Source: Mucilaginibacter tundrae (GTDB taxonomy: Bacteria; Bacteroidota; Bacteroidia; Sphingobacteriales; Sphingobacteriaceae). From it: a stretch of DNA of 64,000 nt. A model generated the notes under the pieces. It had not been told where the DNA came from. It saw only the letters and a program-made list of their open reading frames with translations, and searched no databases. Below, piece by piece: positions 45,770-54,686 of the stretch (positions are counted from its first letter, which is position 1; every line of letters starts with the position of its first letter). Both the position numbers and the translations under genes were made by a program. The stretch lies in NCBI RefSeq assembly GCF_013408825.1, contig NZ_JACCBZ010000001.1, positions 434,001 through 498,000 of the forward strand, given 5' to 3'.

Positions 45770-46156
45770 CTAATTCATCCTATACGGAGTGATCAAATAA
45801 AATTCGGGGATTTTTACGTTGAAGATGGAGTTATCCATCAGGCGCATCATCTGGTATTCGCCTTTCATGCTGCCCATGTCAGTTTTAAGGTTACAACCTG
45901 ACACATATTCATGCGACTGGCCTGGCTCTATCATCGGCTGCTGACCAACTACACCTTCGCCTTCCACTTCACGTTTAGCGCCGTTGGAGTCAAAAATATA
46001 CCAGTGACGTGCTAAAAGTTGAACAGCATAATCGCCCATGTTTTCAATTTTTACCCGGTATGCAAACATGAAATGATCATTACCCGGATTGGAGTATTCG
46101 GGTTGATAGATCGTTTCTACTGAAACTTTTACACCATCGGTAATAGTTGTAACCAT
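45770..46156 (-). CDS. apaG: ApaG domain protein
   Basis: The 128-residue protein matches the ApaG family along its length: VETIYQPEYSNPGNDHFMFAYRVKIEN, RHWYIFDSNGAKREVEGEGVVGQQP and CNLKTDMGSMKGEYQM. The fold is a beta sandwich related to fibronectin type III domains. The biochemical role is uncertain; older names tie it to cobalt and magnesium resistance. It lies downstream of dusB by 47 bases in the same direction. Confidence 0.93.
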   Translation of the reverse strand: MVTTITDGVKVSVETIYQPEYSNPGNDHFMFAYRVKIENMGDYAVQLLARHWYIFDSNGAKREVEGEGVVGQQPMIEPGQSHEYVSGCNLKTDMGSMKGEYQMMRLMDNSIFNVKIPEFYLITPYRMN

Positions 46157-46203
46157 TTTGAGGACTGTTGTTATTAATCAAATATAAATACATATAGCAA
46201 ATT

Positions 46204-47196
46204 TTACGCCATTGTAAAGGCATAATTTTCATTTATTTGCGATAAGATTTCATATAATTCTTCCTGTGTGCCCGCTTTAACTAAATTCATGCGGTATTCC
46301 TTAAAATTCTCTATTCCTTTAAAGTAATTCGAGTAATGCCTGCGCATTTCAAAAACACCCGTTTTAGGGCCTTTCCATTCAATAGATTTATCTAAATGGG
46401 TTTTACAGGCGTCAATTCTTTCAGCTATAGTGGGTTTCTCTAAATGTTCCCCGGTTTTAAAGTAGTGCTTTATTTCTCTGAAGATCCAGGGGTAACCAAT
46501 AGCCGCCCTACCTATCATCATCCCATCCACCCCAAACTCCATACGCCAATCGGCAGCCTTTTCAGGCGAGTCGATATCGCCATTACCAAAAATGGGGATT
46601 TTAATACGCGGATTTTTTTTGATATCACGTATTAATGCCCAATCGGCAACGCCTTTATACATTTGCGCACGGGTACGGCCATGTATAGTTAATGCTTTTA
46701 TCCCTACATCTTGCAGGCGTTCAGCCACTTCATAAACGTTCTTAGTGTTATCGTCCCAGCCTAAACGGGTTTTAACGGTAACGGGCAAATGGGTGGCCTC
46801 AACAACAGCCTTTGTCATGGCTACCATCTTGTCGATGTCCTGCAATAAACTCGCGCCAGCGCCGCGGCAAGCCACTTGTTTAACCGGGCAACCGTAGTTA
46901 ATATCCATCAGGTCAGGCCCAGCTAATGATGCTATCTCGGTAGCCTCACGCATGTGATCAATATCGCTACCAAAAATCTGGATTCCGATAGGGCGTTCAT
47001 ATTCAAAAATATCAAGCTTTTGGCGGCTTTTGGCAGCATCACGAATTAAACCTTCGCTGCTGATAAATTCGGTATACATCATATCGGCGCCGTGCTGTTT
47101 GCACACGTAACGGAACGGCGGATCACTCACGTCCTCCATCGGTGCTAACAACAGCGGAAATTCGCCTAAATCAATATTTCCTATTTGTACACTCAT
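46204..47196 (-). CDS. dusB: tRNA-dihydrouridine synthase
   Basis: The 330-residue enzyme has the FMN-binding barrel start PLLLAPMEDVSDPPFR, the catalytic cysteine in MDINYGCPVKQVACRGAGASLL, TVKTRLGWDD, LTIHGRTRAQMYKG and IFGNGDIDSPE. It reduces uridine to dihydrouridine in the D loop of tRNA using NADPH. The start at 47196 is the first sensible one and is divergent from the CPBP gene. In several bacteria dusB stands near fis, which is absent here. Confidence 0.95.
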   Translation of the reverse strand: MSVQIGNIDLGEFPLLLAPMEDVSDPPFRYVCKQHGADMMYTEFISSEGLIRDAAKSRQKLDIFEYERPIGIQIFGSDIDHMREATEIASLAGPDLMDINYGCPVKQVACRGAGASLLQDIDKMVAMTKAVVEATHLPVTVKTRLGWDDNTKNVYEVAERLQDVGIKALTIHGRTRAQMYKGVADWALIRDIKKNPRIKIPIFGNGDIDSPEKAADWRMEFGVDGMMIGRAAIGYPWIFREIKHYFKTGEHLEKPTIAERIDACKTHLDKSIEWKGPKTGVFEMRRHYSNYFKGIENFKEYRMNLVKAGTQEELYEILSQINENYAFTMA

Positions 47197-47235
47197 GCCT
47201 TATCTTCGTTGCAAAAATACAAAAAATTATACCGG

Positions 47236-48180
47236 ATGATAAATACGCCTGAGAAACATGACATTAAGCAGAATGTAGGCATACACCCGTTTTTTCAGTT
47301 CCTTATACTATTCTCGCTGTTAATAGGTTTGGTTATTGTAGGTTTTGCTATTGCACAAGCTATAATAACAGCAAAGTATGGCGCTAATACCATGACTGAT
47401 GTACTCGCTTACACCGTTAGCTCCCCCAATGCGCTAAATGGCTTGTGGATATTGCAGATAGTAAGCACAACCATTCCTTTGTTTATTACACCTATATTTT
47501 TTGCGTGGATAATTGTTCGCGAACCGCATGAATATTTAAGGGATACACCAAAATTTCCACTTGTTTTATTGGGTATAGCGTTTATCATTATGTTTTTTTC
47601 GATGCCGTTGATAGAGCTGTTAAGCAATATCAACCAAAACATGGTGCTGCCTCATTTTTTAAAGGCGGTAGATGACTGGATGCGTAGTACCGAAGCTGCC
47701 GCGCAACAAGCGCAGGATGCGATGTTGAAGATGAATACCATTGGTGATTTGTTCTTCGCACTAGCGGTAGTGGCCTTTTTAACCGCCATTGCCGAGGAAT
47801 TTATGTTTAGGGGATGCCTGCAAACCATTTTTTTACGATGGACCAAAAACCAGCATGCCGCCGTATGGATAACGGCTATACTATTCAGTGCGTTTCATAT
47901 GGAGTTTTTTGGCTTTTTGCCAAGGATGATGCTTGGAGTATTGTTTGGTTATTTTGTAGTTTATAGCGGCAGCATTTGGCCGGCGGTAGTAGGCCATTTT
48001 GTAAATAATGGTACCGACGTAGTGATAACCTACCTATCGCAACACAAAAAAATAAACATCAACCCTGATGACCAGCATGTATTTAATTACGCTGGTTATA
48101 TCATTAGCTTTATAATTATATTATTTTTGTTTTGGGTATACCGCAACGTTGCATTAGGCAAAAAGCAGGTGCTGCTATAA
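47236..48180 (+). CDS. CPBP-family intramembrane metalloprotease
   Basis: The 314-residue membrane protein has about eight helices and the three Abi/CPBP motifs: IAEEFMFRGCLQ with the paired glutamates, FSAFHMEFFGFLPRM, and VVGHFVNNGTDV. It is expected to cleave substrates within the membrane, as for CAAX-type processing. The ATG at 47236 is chosen over a frame opening at 47185 that would overlap dusB. It touches the DUF2007 gene with no gap and belongs to an operon with cdsA and psd. Confidence 0.9.
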   Translation: MINTPEKHDIKQNVGIHPFFQFLILFSLLIGLVIVGFAIAQAIITAKYGANTMTDVLAYTVSSPNALNGLWILQIVSTTIPLFITPIFFAWIIVREPHEYLRDTPKFPLVLLGIAFIIMFFSMPLIELLSNINQNMVLPHFLKAVDDWMRSTEAAAQQAQDAMLKMNTIGDLFFALAVVAFLTAIAEEFMFRGCLQTIFLRWTKNQHAAVWITAILFSAFHMEFFGFLPRMMLGVLFGYFVVYSGSIWPAVVGHFVNNGTDVVITYLSQHKKININPDDQHVFNYAGYIISFIIILFLFWVYRNVALGKKQVLL

Positions 48181-48393
48181 ATGGAAAAAAACTGGGTCAA
48201 AATTTACAAGTCAACCAATTTTTATCAGTCGGAGATTGTGAAGCAAATGCTTTTACAGCATAACATACCAGCCGTTTTGCTTAACAAACAAGATTCATCA
48301 TACCGTAGCTTCGGCAATATAGAGGTTTACGTTCACCAGGAGGATTTTGATCATGCCATTGAGCTGCTTATCCTCAATCAAATCGAATTATGA
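48181..48393 (+). CDS. DUF2007 protein
   Basis: The 70-residue cytoplasmic protein with MEKNWVKIYKSTNFYQSEIVKQMLLQHNI and FGNIEVYVHQEDFDHAIELL is a DUF2007 (putative signal-transducing) domain. It follows the CPBP gene with no gap and overlaps cdsA by four bases. Its role is unknown, although it is commonly next to CPBP and lipid genes in Bacteroidota. Confidence 0.85.
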   Translation: MEKNWVKIYKSTNFYQSEIVKQMLLQHNIPAVLLNKQDSSYRSFGNIEVYVHQEDFDHAIELLILNQIEL

Positions 48394-49202
48394 AAACACG
48401 CGCTATAACAGGCTTCTTTTTTATTATTGTGATGCTGGCATCTGTCCTATTAGGGCATTGGGTGTTCGGTGGCTTCTTTTTAGTATTAAGTCTGCTTTGC
48501 TTAAATGAGTTTTACTCGCTCATTAAACAAACCGGTATCAGCCCAAATCAATCAACCGGGGTGCTTAGTGGCCTTGTTATTTATACGGTATTCGCGCTTT
48601 TTAGCGCCGATAGCTATAACCTGCTATATCAAAAACTAATTTTTTTAATTGTTATTGCAATCACGGCTGTATTTGCACAGGAACTTTTCAAAAAAAAGCC
48701 TGCTCCTTTCACCAACTTGGCTTATACTTTTTTAGGCTTGATATTAACTGTTGTCCCGTTCACTTTTTTCCATGCATTGGCTTACATCCAGCTTGGTTTT
48801 AATTTCCATTTCCCGTTAGCCTTTTTGCTGATGCTTTGGGCTAACGATACCGGCGCTTACCTTAGCGGTATGGCCATCGGCAAGCACAAACTATTCGAGC
48901 GTCATTCACCTAAAAAAACATGGGAAGGCTTTATTGGCGGGGTTGCTATTAGCGCCAGTGTCGCTTTTATCATCAGCAGGTTTTTTGTTGAACTGCAATG
49001 GCCGCAATGGGTAATCATGGCAATTTTGATAAGCACCATAGGCACCATGGGCGATCTAGTGGAATCAATGTTTAAACGCAGCATTAATGTTAAGGATAGC
49101 GGCGGCATACTTCCTGGCCACGGCGGATTGCTTGATAGGTTCGACGGGTTGTTTTTAGCAGCCCCAATTGTATATAGTTACCTGTACTTAATTTCAAAAT
49201 AA
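48390..49202 (+). CDS. cdsA: Phosphatidate cytidylyltransferase
   Basis: The 270-residue membrane enzyme has eight or so helices and the C-terminal family signature MFKRSINVKDSGGILPGHGG followed by LLDRFDG, preceded by KKTWEGFIGG. It makes CDP-diacylglycerol from phosphatidic acid and CTP, the entry to phospholipid synthesis. It overlaps the DUF2007 gene by four bases and precedes psd by 56 bases. Confidence 0.95.
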   Translation: MKTRAITGFFFIIVMLASVLLGHWVFGGFFLVLSLLCLNEFYSLIKQTGISPNQSTGVLSGLVIYTVFALFSADSYNLLYQKLIFLIVIAITAVFAQELFKKKPAPFTNLAYTFLGLILTVVPFTFFHALAYIQLGFNFHFPLAFLLMLWANDTGAYLSGMAIGKHKLFERHSPKKTWEGFIGGVAISASVAFIISRFFVELQWPQWVIMAILISTIGTMGDLVESMFKRSINVKDSGGILPGHGGLLDRFDGLFLAAPIVYSYLYLISK

Positions 49203-49258
49203 TAAATTTGCATAATTATTGCTCTCATAACTTATCTTTAAAACAAAAAAACTGACTA

Positions 49259-50059
49259 ATGACCATCCATAAAGAAGGATATACCTCCCTTGCCATCTGC
49301 ATCCTGTTCATATTTGTACTGAATGCGGTAATACAGTTTTACTATCCCGAAGCGCATGCTTTAAAATGGTTTGTATACGTTTTATCGTTCCTGCTTTTTG
49401 TTATCATTCTGCAGTTTTTTCGCAGCCCATCAATCAGCATCGCTCAAAACGAAACACATGTACTTTGCCCTGCCGACGGTAAGGTTGTGGTGATTGAAGA
49501 AACTACCGAAACTGAATATTTAAAAGACAAACGCATACAGGTATCGGTATTTATGTCGCCGGTTAATGTGCATATTAACCGCAATCCAATTAGTGGTGTA
49601 ATTAAATATTTTAAATACCATCCTGGTAAATATTTGGTAGCCTGGCACCCGAAATCATCAACGGAAAATGAGCGTACTACAGTAGTAACAGAAAACAGCG
49701 CGGGCACACAAATACTTTTCCGCCAAATTGCAGGTGCTTTGGCCCGCAGGATTGTTTGGTACGTAAAAGAAGGTGATAAAGTACAGCAAGGCGATCAGTT
49801 TGGTTTTATTAAATTTGGATCAAGGGTTGATGTATATCTACCGTTGGGCACCGAAGTTAAAGTTGCCATTGGCGATGTTGTAAAAGGCGGCAGTACCGTT
49901 TTGGCTGAATTAGCAGCTGCGCCAGCAAAAGCAGTTAAAATTGAAACAGCAAATATTAATCTGGTTACTGATGAAACTTCTGCTGAACCTACAATGGTTA
50001 TTGAGCATGACGATATAAAACCAACTGCTAAAAAAACAACGAAGAAAAATATTTCTTAA
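49259..50059 (+). CDS. psd: Phosphatidylserine decarboxylase
   Basis: The 266-residue protein has two N-terminal hydrophobic segments, then the small-type decarboxylase core: CPADGKVV, VFMSPVNVHINRNPISG and the self-cleavage site in GFIKFGSRVDVYLP, where serine in FGS becomes the pyruvoyl group. It turns phosphatidylserine into phosphatidylethanolamine. The final 40 residues form a Lys- and Ala-rich tail beyond the usual domain. It follows cdsA, which makes its precursor. Confidence 0.93.
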   Translation: MTIHKEGYTSLAICILFIFVLNAVIQFYYPEAHALKWFVYVLSFLLFVIILQFFRSPSISIAQNETHVLCPADGKVVVIEETTETEYLKDKRIQVSVFMSPVNVHINRNPISGVIKYFKYHPGKYLVAWHPKSSTENERTTVVTENSAGTQILFRQIAGALARRIVWYVKEGDKVQQGDQFGFIKFGSRVDVYLPLGTEVKVAIGDVVKGGSTVLAELAAAPAKAVKIETANINLVTDETSAEPTMVIEHDDIKPTAKKTTKKNIS

Positions 50060-50084
50060 AGTCGATAAGCTTTCAAAGCTATTG

Positions 50085-50110
50085 ATCCCGGTTATGCCGG
50101 GATTTTTTTT
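50085..50110 (+). terminator. Terminator after psd
   Basis: ATCCCGG and CCGGGAT enclose TTATG and are followed by eight T residues. It ends the CPBP-DUF2007-cdsA-psd unit. Confidence 0.9.
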
Positions 50111-50262
50111 GCCTTTGTATTTAATTTGTATCAAAAAAAATACATTCCTGGCGATTTATACCCTGCTCATTATTTGCTGAGAATGTTACAGTTAACGCTT
50201 TTACTCCCTTTTGGAATAGTGTTTGGAGATCATGCTTTATTATAAATATAATTTCTATTACT

Positions 50263-50955
50263 ATGAAAACACAAATTAACAAGCCGTTGCTTAAATTTTT
50301 ACCCGTGGCGTTTATAGCTGCCGGGTCTTTATTCGCATCGTGCAACAAAAACAATGATGCAAGTGTTAACGGATCATTGAGTGCTAAAGTGAAGGTTGTA
50401 AATACCGTAGATGGCTCTTCTGCTCAGGATTTTTATCTGGACAATGTGAAACTGGATGCATCAGCCGTGGCTTACGAACAAAGCTCTGATTATTTAGCTG
50501 CCAAATCAGGTAGCCATACTGCTAAATTCACCAATTCCGGCAGTACAACTGCAAATGTTTCGTTTAATGTATCGTTACAAACTGATAGTAACTATACCAT
50601 TTATTATACCAGCAATGGCAGTGCAAGCAGTAGTGTTGTAACTACAGATAACCTTACAGCACCTGCTGCTAACATGGCAAAGGTTAGATTTATAAACCTG
50701 AGTAATGCTGTTACCACCAATGTAGACTTCGGTGTATCCGCGACTTCAAAATTAATAACCAATTTGGCTGCAAGAGCGGTGTCGGCTTATAGCCAGGTTA
50801 CTGCAGGTACAACGTTTTACTTGTATTCCGCAGGGTCAATAAATGCTATGTTGACAATCCCGGCGACTACCATACAAGCTGGTAAAATTTATACTATTTA
50901 TATTTCAGGATCAACCACACTCGACTTGACTTATAATATTGTTGCTGAAAACTAA
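50263..50955 (+). CDS. DUF4397 lipoprotein
   Basis: The 230-residue lipoprotein (acylated cysteine in LFASCNKNN, residue 27) contains two similar beta repeats of the DUF4397 type: SAKVKVVNTVDGSSAQDFYLDN and MAKVRFINLSNAVTTNVDFGV, with the usual YTIYYTSNGSA and YTIYISGST strands. Such proteins are surface or periplasmic and of unknown function. It stands alone with its own terminator. Confidence 0.8.
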   Translation: MKTQINKPLLKFLPVAFIAAGSLFASCNKNNDASVNGSLSAKVKVVNTVDGSSAQDFYLDNVKLDASAVAYEQSSDYLAAKSGSHTAKFTNSGSTTANVSFNVSLQTDSNYTIYYTSNGSASSSVVTTDNLTAPAANMAKVRFINLSNAVTTNVDFGVSATSKLITNLAARAVSAYSQVTAGTTFYLYSAGSINAMLTIPATTIQAGKIYTIYISGSTTLDLTYNIVAEN

Positions 50956-50974
50956 CCGAGAGGAGATCGCAAGC

Positions 50975-51009
50975 AAAAAGCCTTTACAGAAAATCTGTAA
51001 AGGCTTTTT
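50975..51009. terminator. Bidirectional terminator between DUF4397 gene and rplS
   Basis: AAAAAGCCTTTACAG pairs with CTGTAAAGGCTTTTT around AAAAT. It lies between convergent genes and should act both ways. Confidence 0.9.
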
Positions 51010-51049
51010 ATATTTTATACGTATTCCCTTTGGCGGGGAATAGTGGTAA

Positions 51050-51397
51050 TTAAACTCTTTTTGATTTAATACGAGCTGCTTTACCGGTAAGGGCACGCAG
51101 GTAGTAAAGTTTAGCACGACGTACTTTACCGTGGCTGTTAACTTCTACTTTATCAATATTAGGAGAGTTTACAGGAAAAATACGCTCAACGCCAATTCCG
51201 TTTGAAACTTTACGAACAGTGAATGTTTCGTTATTACCAGTACTGTTACGTTGTATAACAACACCTTGATAAAGTTGGATACGTTCTTTGTTTCCTTCTC
51301 TGATTTTATAATGAACGCTCACAGTATCACCTGCCTTAAATGAAGGAAATTGTGTTGCTACTACTGATTGCTCTTCTACAAATTTTACTAAATCCAT
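51050..51397 (-). CDS. rplS: 50S ribosomal protein L19
   Basis: The 115-residue protein matches L19 along its length: [49 protein letters not shown] and [20 protein letters not shown]. It sits at the 30S/50S interface. The usual neighbour trmD is present upstream but separated by an unrelated lipoprotein gene. A perfect hairpin 18 bases before the start may regulate it. Confidence 0.97.
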   Translation of the reverse strand: MDLVKFVEEQSVVATQFPSFKAGDTVSVHYKIREGNKERIQLYQGVVIQRNSTGNNETFTVRKVSNGIGVERIFPVNSPNIDKVEVNSHGKVRRAKLYYLRALTGKAARIKSKRV

Positions 51398-51415
51398 GAT
51401 TTTAAGCTCTTAAAG

Positions 51416-51438
51416 CGATTTTTAACCCGTAAAAATCG
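51416..51438 (-). promoter_or_regulatory. Hairpin in the rplS leader
   Basis: In the minus-strand RNA, CGAUUUUUA pairs with UAAAAAUCG around CGGGU. It ends 18 bases upstream of the rplS start. Ribosomal protein leaders often carry such a binding site, but this is inference. Confidence 0.45.
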
Positions 51439-51528
51439 GATTGCAATTATAGGGATTTTATTTTAGAATTAAAAATGGATTTTGAAAATAATATTTATTC
51501 CTCAAATCCAAAAAACAAACAACATACT

Positions 51529-52557
51529 TTATTTAATAAATATACTGCTGGCGTTAGTGCCGACAGGCCCAAGGTTTGTAATTGTTCCATTTTTCCAGTA
51601 CACAGCGCTTTCTGCCCCATTGGCATCAGTTAAACTACCGGCCACATAAACATCCCCATTATATACAAATATCGAATTGGCCGCTGAGGTTTGTGTTGAC
51701 AAATGGGTGGCTACTCCGTTTTTCCAAACTGTTGCTACACCATTGCCTCCGGTGGTCAATGATTCAAACCCGCTTACATACACGTCGTTTTGATAAACAA
51801 AAACACTCTGCGCATAACTATCGACTTGTTTACTTAGCATAGTAACTGTGCCATTTACCCATAGGGTGGCGTAATTAAAAATTCCCTGGCTATCATAACC
51901 GTAGCCTGCCGCGTAAACATTGCTGCCTGCAACATATAATGATAGCACAACACCACCAACATTGCCGGTACTGATATTTACAACCGAGTTATTCTTTTCA
52001 TACATAGCATCCGAAATCGCGCCAATGCCGTTATAATTGCTATTGATGGTATAACCTGCAAGGTACACATCAGCCCCTGAAACAAACCCGGTAATGGCCA
52101 CACTAGCAGCATTTACATATCCATTTTGCTGTCCGTTTTTCCAGTAAACAGCATGCGGGTCATTATTTCCTTTTTCAATTAAGCCTGCAATATATACGTC
52201 GCTACCGGAAACCGATATAAAGTTAGCTACTACATACGCGCCACTATCCGTCAAAAAATTAGGCCGGCCGTTTTTCCAGTAAGTGGCTAAAGAATTACCT
52301 GACGTTGCTTCCGAACCGGCTACATATACATCATTATTAGATGTTACAAAAATTGAGCTGGTAGATGCACCCTGGGCATTATTAGTTAAGTGCACTTCTG
52401 TACCGTTCTTCCAATAAACAGCATCCTTATTGTCTAAACCGGAAATATATACATTGGCAACAGGCGATACCTTGCCTGTTATTCCGTTTTTTTTGCAGGA
52501 TGACAGTATGAATAAAAATGAAAGAAGAATTAGCGTATTTTTTAAGATCGGTCGCAT
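51529..52557 (-). CDS. Lipoprotein with seven beta-propeller-like repeats
   Basis: The 342-residue protein has a lipoprotein signal (FILSSCKK, cysteine 21) and about seven tandem repeats of 40 to 45 residues, each with a D/N-V-Y-x-A/S-G core and a ...YWKNG or close end (DVYVAGSEATSGNSLATYWKNG, then DVYIAGLIEKGNNDPH). Seven repeats of this size fit a seven-bladed propeller. No enzyme motif is seen. It interrupts the trmD-rplS linkage in the same orientation. Confidence 0.75.
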   Translation of the reverse strand: MRPILKNTLILLSFLFILSSCKKNGITGKVSPVANVYISGLDNKDAVYWKNGTEVHLTNNAQGASTSSIFVTSNNDVYVAGSEATSGNSLATYWKNGRPNFLTDSGAYVVANFISVSGSDVYIAGLIEKGNNDPHAVYWKNGQQNGYVNAASVAITGFVSGADVYLAGYTINSNYNGIGAISDAMYEKNNSVVNISTGNVGGVVLSLYVAGSNVYAAGYGYDSQGIFNYATLWVNGTVTMLSKQVDSYAQSVFVYQNDVYVSGFESLTTGGNGVATVWKNGVATHLSTQTSAANSIFVYNGDVYVAGSLTDANGAESAVYWKNGTITNLGPVGTNASSIFIK

Positions 52558-52606
52558 CAGTTCAGGATTTTAATTACGGCTAATATAAAAAAATATTGCC
52601 ATCGAA

Positions 52607-53287
52607 CTATTCTCCTTCCAACAAATCAGGCCTGCGTTGTTTGGTTCGCTCTACAGCCTGCTCAAAGCGCCATTTTTCTATTTCGGGTGTATTACCACTT
52701 AACAATATTGGGGGCACTGTGTGGCCGTTCCAATCTGCCGGGCGGGTATAAACCGGGGCATCAAGCAAACCGTCCTGGAAAGAATCTGACAGCGCAGATG
52801 TTTCATCCGATAAAACTCCCGGAATCAATCTCACCACCGCATCTACCACAATAGCAGCAGGCAACTCGCCGCCTGATAGCACATAATCGCCGATAGAGAT
52901 TTCTTTGGTTACAAAAATATCGCGTATACGCTGGTCAATACCTTTATAGTGACCACAAAGTATTATAAAATTTTGTTTGATAGATAGCTGGTTGGCCATT
53001 GCCTGGTTCAACGTTTCCCCATCCGGCGACATGAAGATGATCTCATCATACTCCCGCTCGGCTTTCAGCTTCTCAATACAAGCCGCAAAGGGCTCAATCG
53101 TCATCACCATGCCGCTGCCACCGCCATAAGGGTAGTCGTCGACACTTTTTTGTTTACTTGTGGAGTAATCGCGCAGGTTATGCACATGTATTTCGGCAAT
53201 ACCTTTTTTTTGCGCACGCTGTAAAATAGAATGAGCAAAAGGGCTTTCTAATAAACCGGGCAATACTGTGATGATATCGAAACGCAT
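52607..53287 (-). CDS. trmD: tRNA (guanine-N1)-methyltransferase
   Basis: The 226-residue protein starts [17 protein letters not shown], the family-typical N-terminus, which is why 53287 was chosen over 53317. The knot signature is visible in [27 protein letters not shown] and [21 protein letters not shown]. It methylates G37 of tRNAs that read CNN codons using S-adenosylmethionine. It belongs to the rpsP-rimM-trmD-rplS set but two unrelated genes stand between it and rimM. Confidence 0.96.
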   Translation of the reverse strand: MRFDIITVLPGLLESPFAHSILQRAQKKGIAEIHVHNLRDYSTSKQKSVDDYPYGGGSGMVMTIEPFAACIEKLKAEREYDEIIFMSPDGETLNQAMANQLSIKQNFIILCGHYKGIDQRIRDIFVTKEISIGDYVLSGGELPAAIVVDAVVRLIPGVLSDETSALSDSFQDGLLDAPVYTRPADWNGHTVPPILLSGNTPEIEKWRFEQAVERTKQRRPDLLEGE

Positions 53288-53384
53288 GCGGCAAAGATAG
53301 GTTTTTTGGAGAATCAAGATATAAGAGTTAAGTCAGGATATCGCTTTTATCTTAATCTAAACTCTTGGCTCTTAAATCTATTCT

Positions 53385-53585
53385 TTAGTCCTCTTCGCTT
53401 AACATGAATATCTCTTCGACAGGTTTATCAAATACCTTCGCAATTTTCAATGCCAATACCGTTGAAGGCACATACCGGTTACTCTCAATAGTATTGATGG
53501 TTTGTCGCGATACGCCTATCAATTCGGCAAGCTCGGCTTGTGTGATATTTTTTATGGCGCGTTCAATACGAATATTATTTTTCAT
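53385..53585 (-). CDS. Xre-family HTH regulator
   Basis: The 66-residue protein is a single Cro/C1-type helix-turn-helix: RAIKNITQAELAELIGVSRQTINTIESNRYVPSTVLALKIAKVFDKPVEEIF. It overlaps the membrane protein gene before it by four bases. Such two-gene units usually repress their own promoter; the triple palindrome at 54024-54080 is a likely target. Confidence 0.9.
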   Translation of the reverse strand: MKNNIRIERAIKNITQAELAELIGVSRQTINTIESNRYVPSTVLALKIAKVFDKPVEEIFMLSEED

Positions 53586-54019
53586 GAGGGGTTTTCATCC
53601 TTCCTTAGCAACCTGTTATTCTGGAATATTTTCCATTGAAAACGAATAATAAAAAACACCAGCGGCACTAATAAATTTAAAAACAATATATGTTGGGTAT
53701 CGGTGGAAAAAATAAGGCTGACTATCAATAGTACATAGTTAACATAAATTGCCCATTGTAATGAATCGAGCCTTAATTGCAATATCTGCTCATCTTCAAC
53801 TTTTTCTTTTGAAAATGCAGCCAGGAACAAGCCTATTGCCATTAACAGCGTTGTCGTCATAAAAAACAAGTGGTGAGGGCTAAGCAAGCTATTGTTTATC
53901 GGTGAACCGGACGTATCAAAACCAATCATTTTTCTGAGTAACATAACCGGTATGTGCGCAATGACGAGCACATAGCCTACATAACGACACCAATGCGGAA
54001 ATAAAAAGCGTGATTTCAT
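53582..54019 (-). CDS. Membrane protein partnered with the HTH regulator
   Basis: The 145-residue protein has four hydrophobic segments (RYVGYVLVIAHIPVML, LLSPHHLFFMTTTLLMAIGLFLAA, LQWAIYVNYVLLIVSLIFS and HILFLNLLVPLVFFII). The ATG at 54019 is chosen because the upstream 21 residues would read through the operators. No family is recognised; it is probably a sensor or regulator partner of the Xre protein, as in similar two-gene units. Confidence 0.65.
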   Translation of the reverse strand: MKSRFLFPHWCRYVGYVLVIAHIPVMLLRKMIGFDTSGSPINNSLLSPHHLFFMTTTLLMAIGLFLAAFSKEKVEDEQILQLRLDSLQWAIYVNYVLLIVSLIFSTDTQHILFLNLLVPLVFFIIRFQWKIFQNNRLLRKDENPS

Positions 54020-54023
54020 ATTT

Positions 54024-54039
54024 GTAAAGTTTGATTTAC
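54024..54039. promoter_or_regulatory. Operator palindrome 1 of 3
   Basis: GTAAA-N6-TTTAC. It lies five bases before the membrane protein start and is the first of a set spaced at 21 and 20 bases. Confidence 0.65.
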
Positions 54040-54044
54040 CAAAT

Positions 54045-54060
54045 GTAAAACAAACTTTAC
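54045..54060. promoter_or_regulatory. Operator palindrome 2 of 3
   Basis: GTAAA-N6-TTTAC again, with its centre 21 bases from the first, that is, two helical turns, so dimers could stack on one face. Confidence 0.65.
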
Positions 54061-54064
54061 AAGT

Positions 54065-54080
54065 GTCAAATAAATTTGAC
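54065..54080. promoter_or_regulatory. Operator palindrome 3 of 3
   Basis: GTCAA-N6-TTGAC, centre 20 bases from the second. The pattern is GTnAA-N6-TTnAC throughout. Confidence 0.6.
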
Positions 54081-54090
54081 AAAATTATTT

Positions 54091-54615
54091 TTACTCTAAA
54101 TAGATATCCAACAATCCATCGGGCAGATCAATGAACACTTCGTTCTTCACAACATCGATTCCTTTAATAATACTTTCATTTAATGGGAAAAGCACATCAC
54201 AATCTTTATAATTCACCGTAGCGATCAATTGCTGCGGGAATTCATTTATCTCGGTAATAATGCCTAATTCGCCTTCATTTTCATCAATCGCTATAAAACC
54301 CAACAGATCTTTTAGCGTAAACTCGCTTTTTTTCTTTTTAGGCTTGAGTTTGTTTGGCAGATAGGCGTCCTTTTTTACCAGCGGAGTAGCTTTTTCAATT
54401 GTATCGATATCCTCTACATAAATATAAGCAATGCCTTTTTGCGGATATTTTATCGATTCAACAAAATAAGGCACAAGCTTGCCAGCCATATCAATAAAAA
54501 TAGCTTCGATGTTTATATCATGCAGGTTTTCAAAGTCAATATACAGTTGCAGTTCACCTTTTAGGCCTCTGCTTTTCAATATGGTACCGATCCTGAAACA
54601 ATCTTCGATTTTCAT
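54091..54615 (-). CDS. rimM: Ribosome maturation factor RimM
   Basis: The 174-residue protein has the two-domain layout of RimM: an N-terminal beta-barrel (FRIGTILKSRGLKGELQLYIDF) and a PRC barrel (DLLGFIAIDENEGELGIITEIN and PLNESIIKGIDV). It helps 30S assembly around S19. It follows rpsP by 71 bases that contain a stem-loop. Its next neighbours are the membrane protein/HTH pair, not trmD. Confidence 0.94.
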   Translation of the reverse strand: MKIEDCFRIGTILKSRGLKGELQLYIDFENLHDINIEAIFIDMAGKLVPYFVESIKYPQKGIAYIYVEDIDTIEKATPLVKKDAYLPNKLKPKKKKSEFTLKDLLGFIAIDENEGELGIITEINEFPQQLIATVNYKDCDVLFPLNESIIKGIDVVKNEVFIDLPDGLLDIYLE

Positions 54616-54629
54616 AAAATGTTATTAAA

Positions 54630-54669
54630 GCAAAAGGCGAAGAACCTTAAACAGATCTTCGCCTTTTGC
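54630..54669 (-). terminator. Attenuator-like hairpin between rpsP and rimM
   Basis: GCAAAAGGCGAAGA and TCTTCGCCTTTTGC form a 14-base stem 15 bases before the rimM start. It lacks a long T-run outside the stem, so it may only reduce read-through or stabilise rpsP mRNA. Confidence 0.5.
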
Positions 54670-54686
54670 ATAAAAAATTAAAAAAA

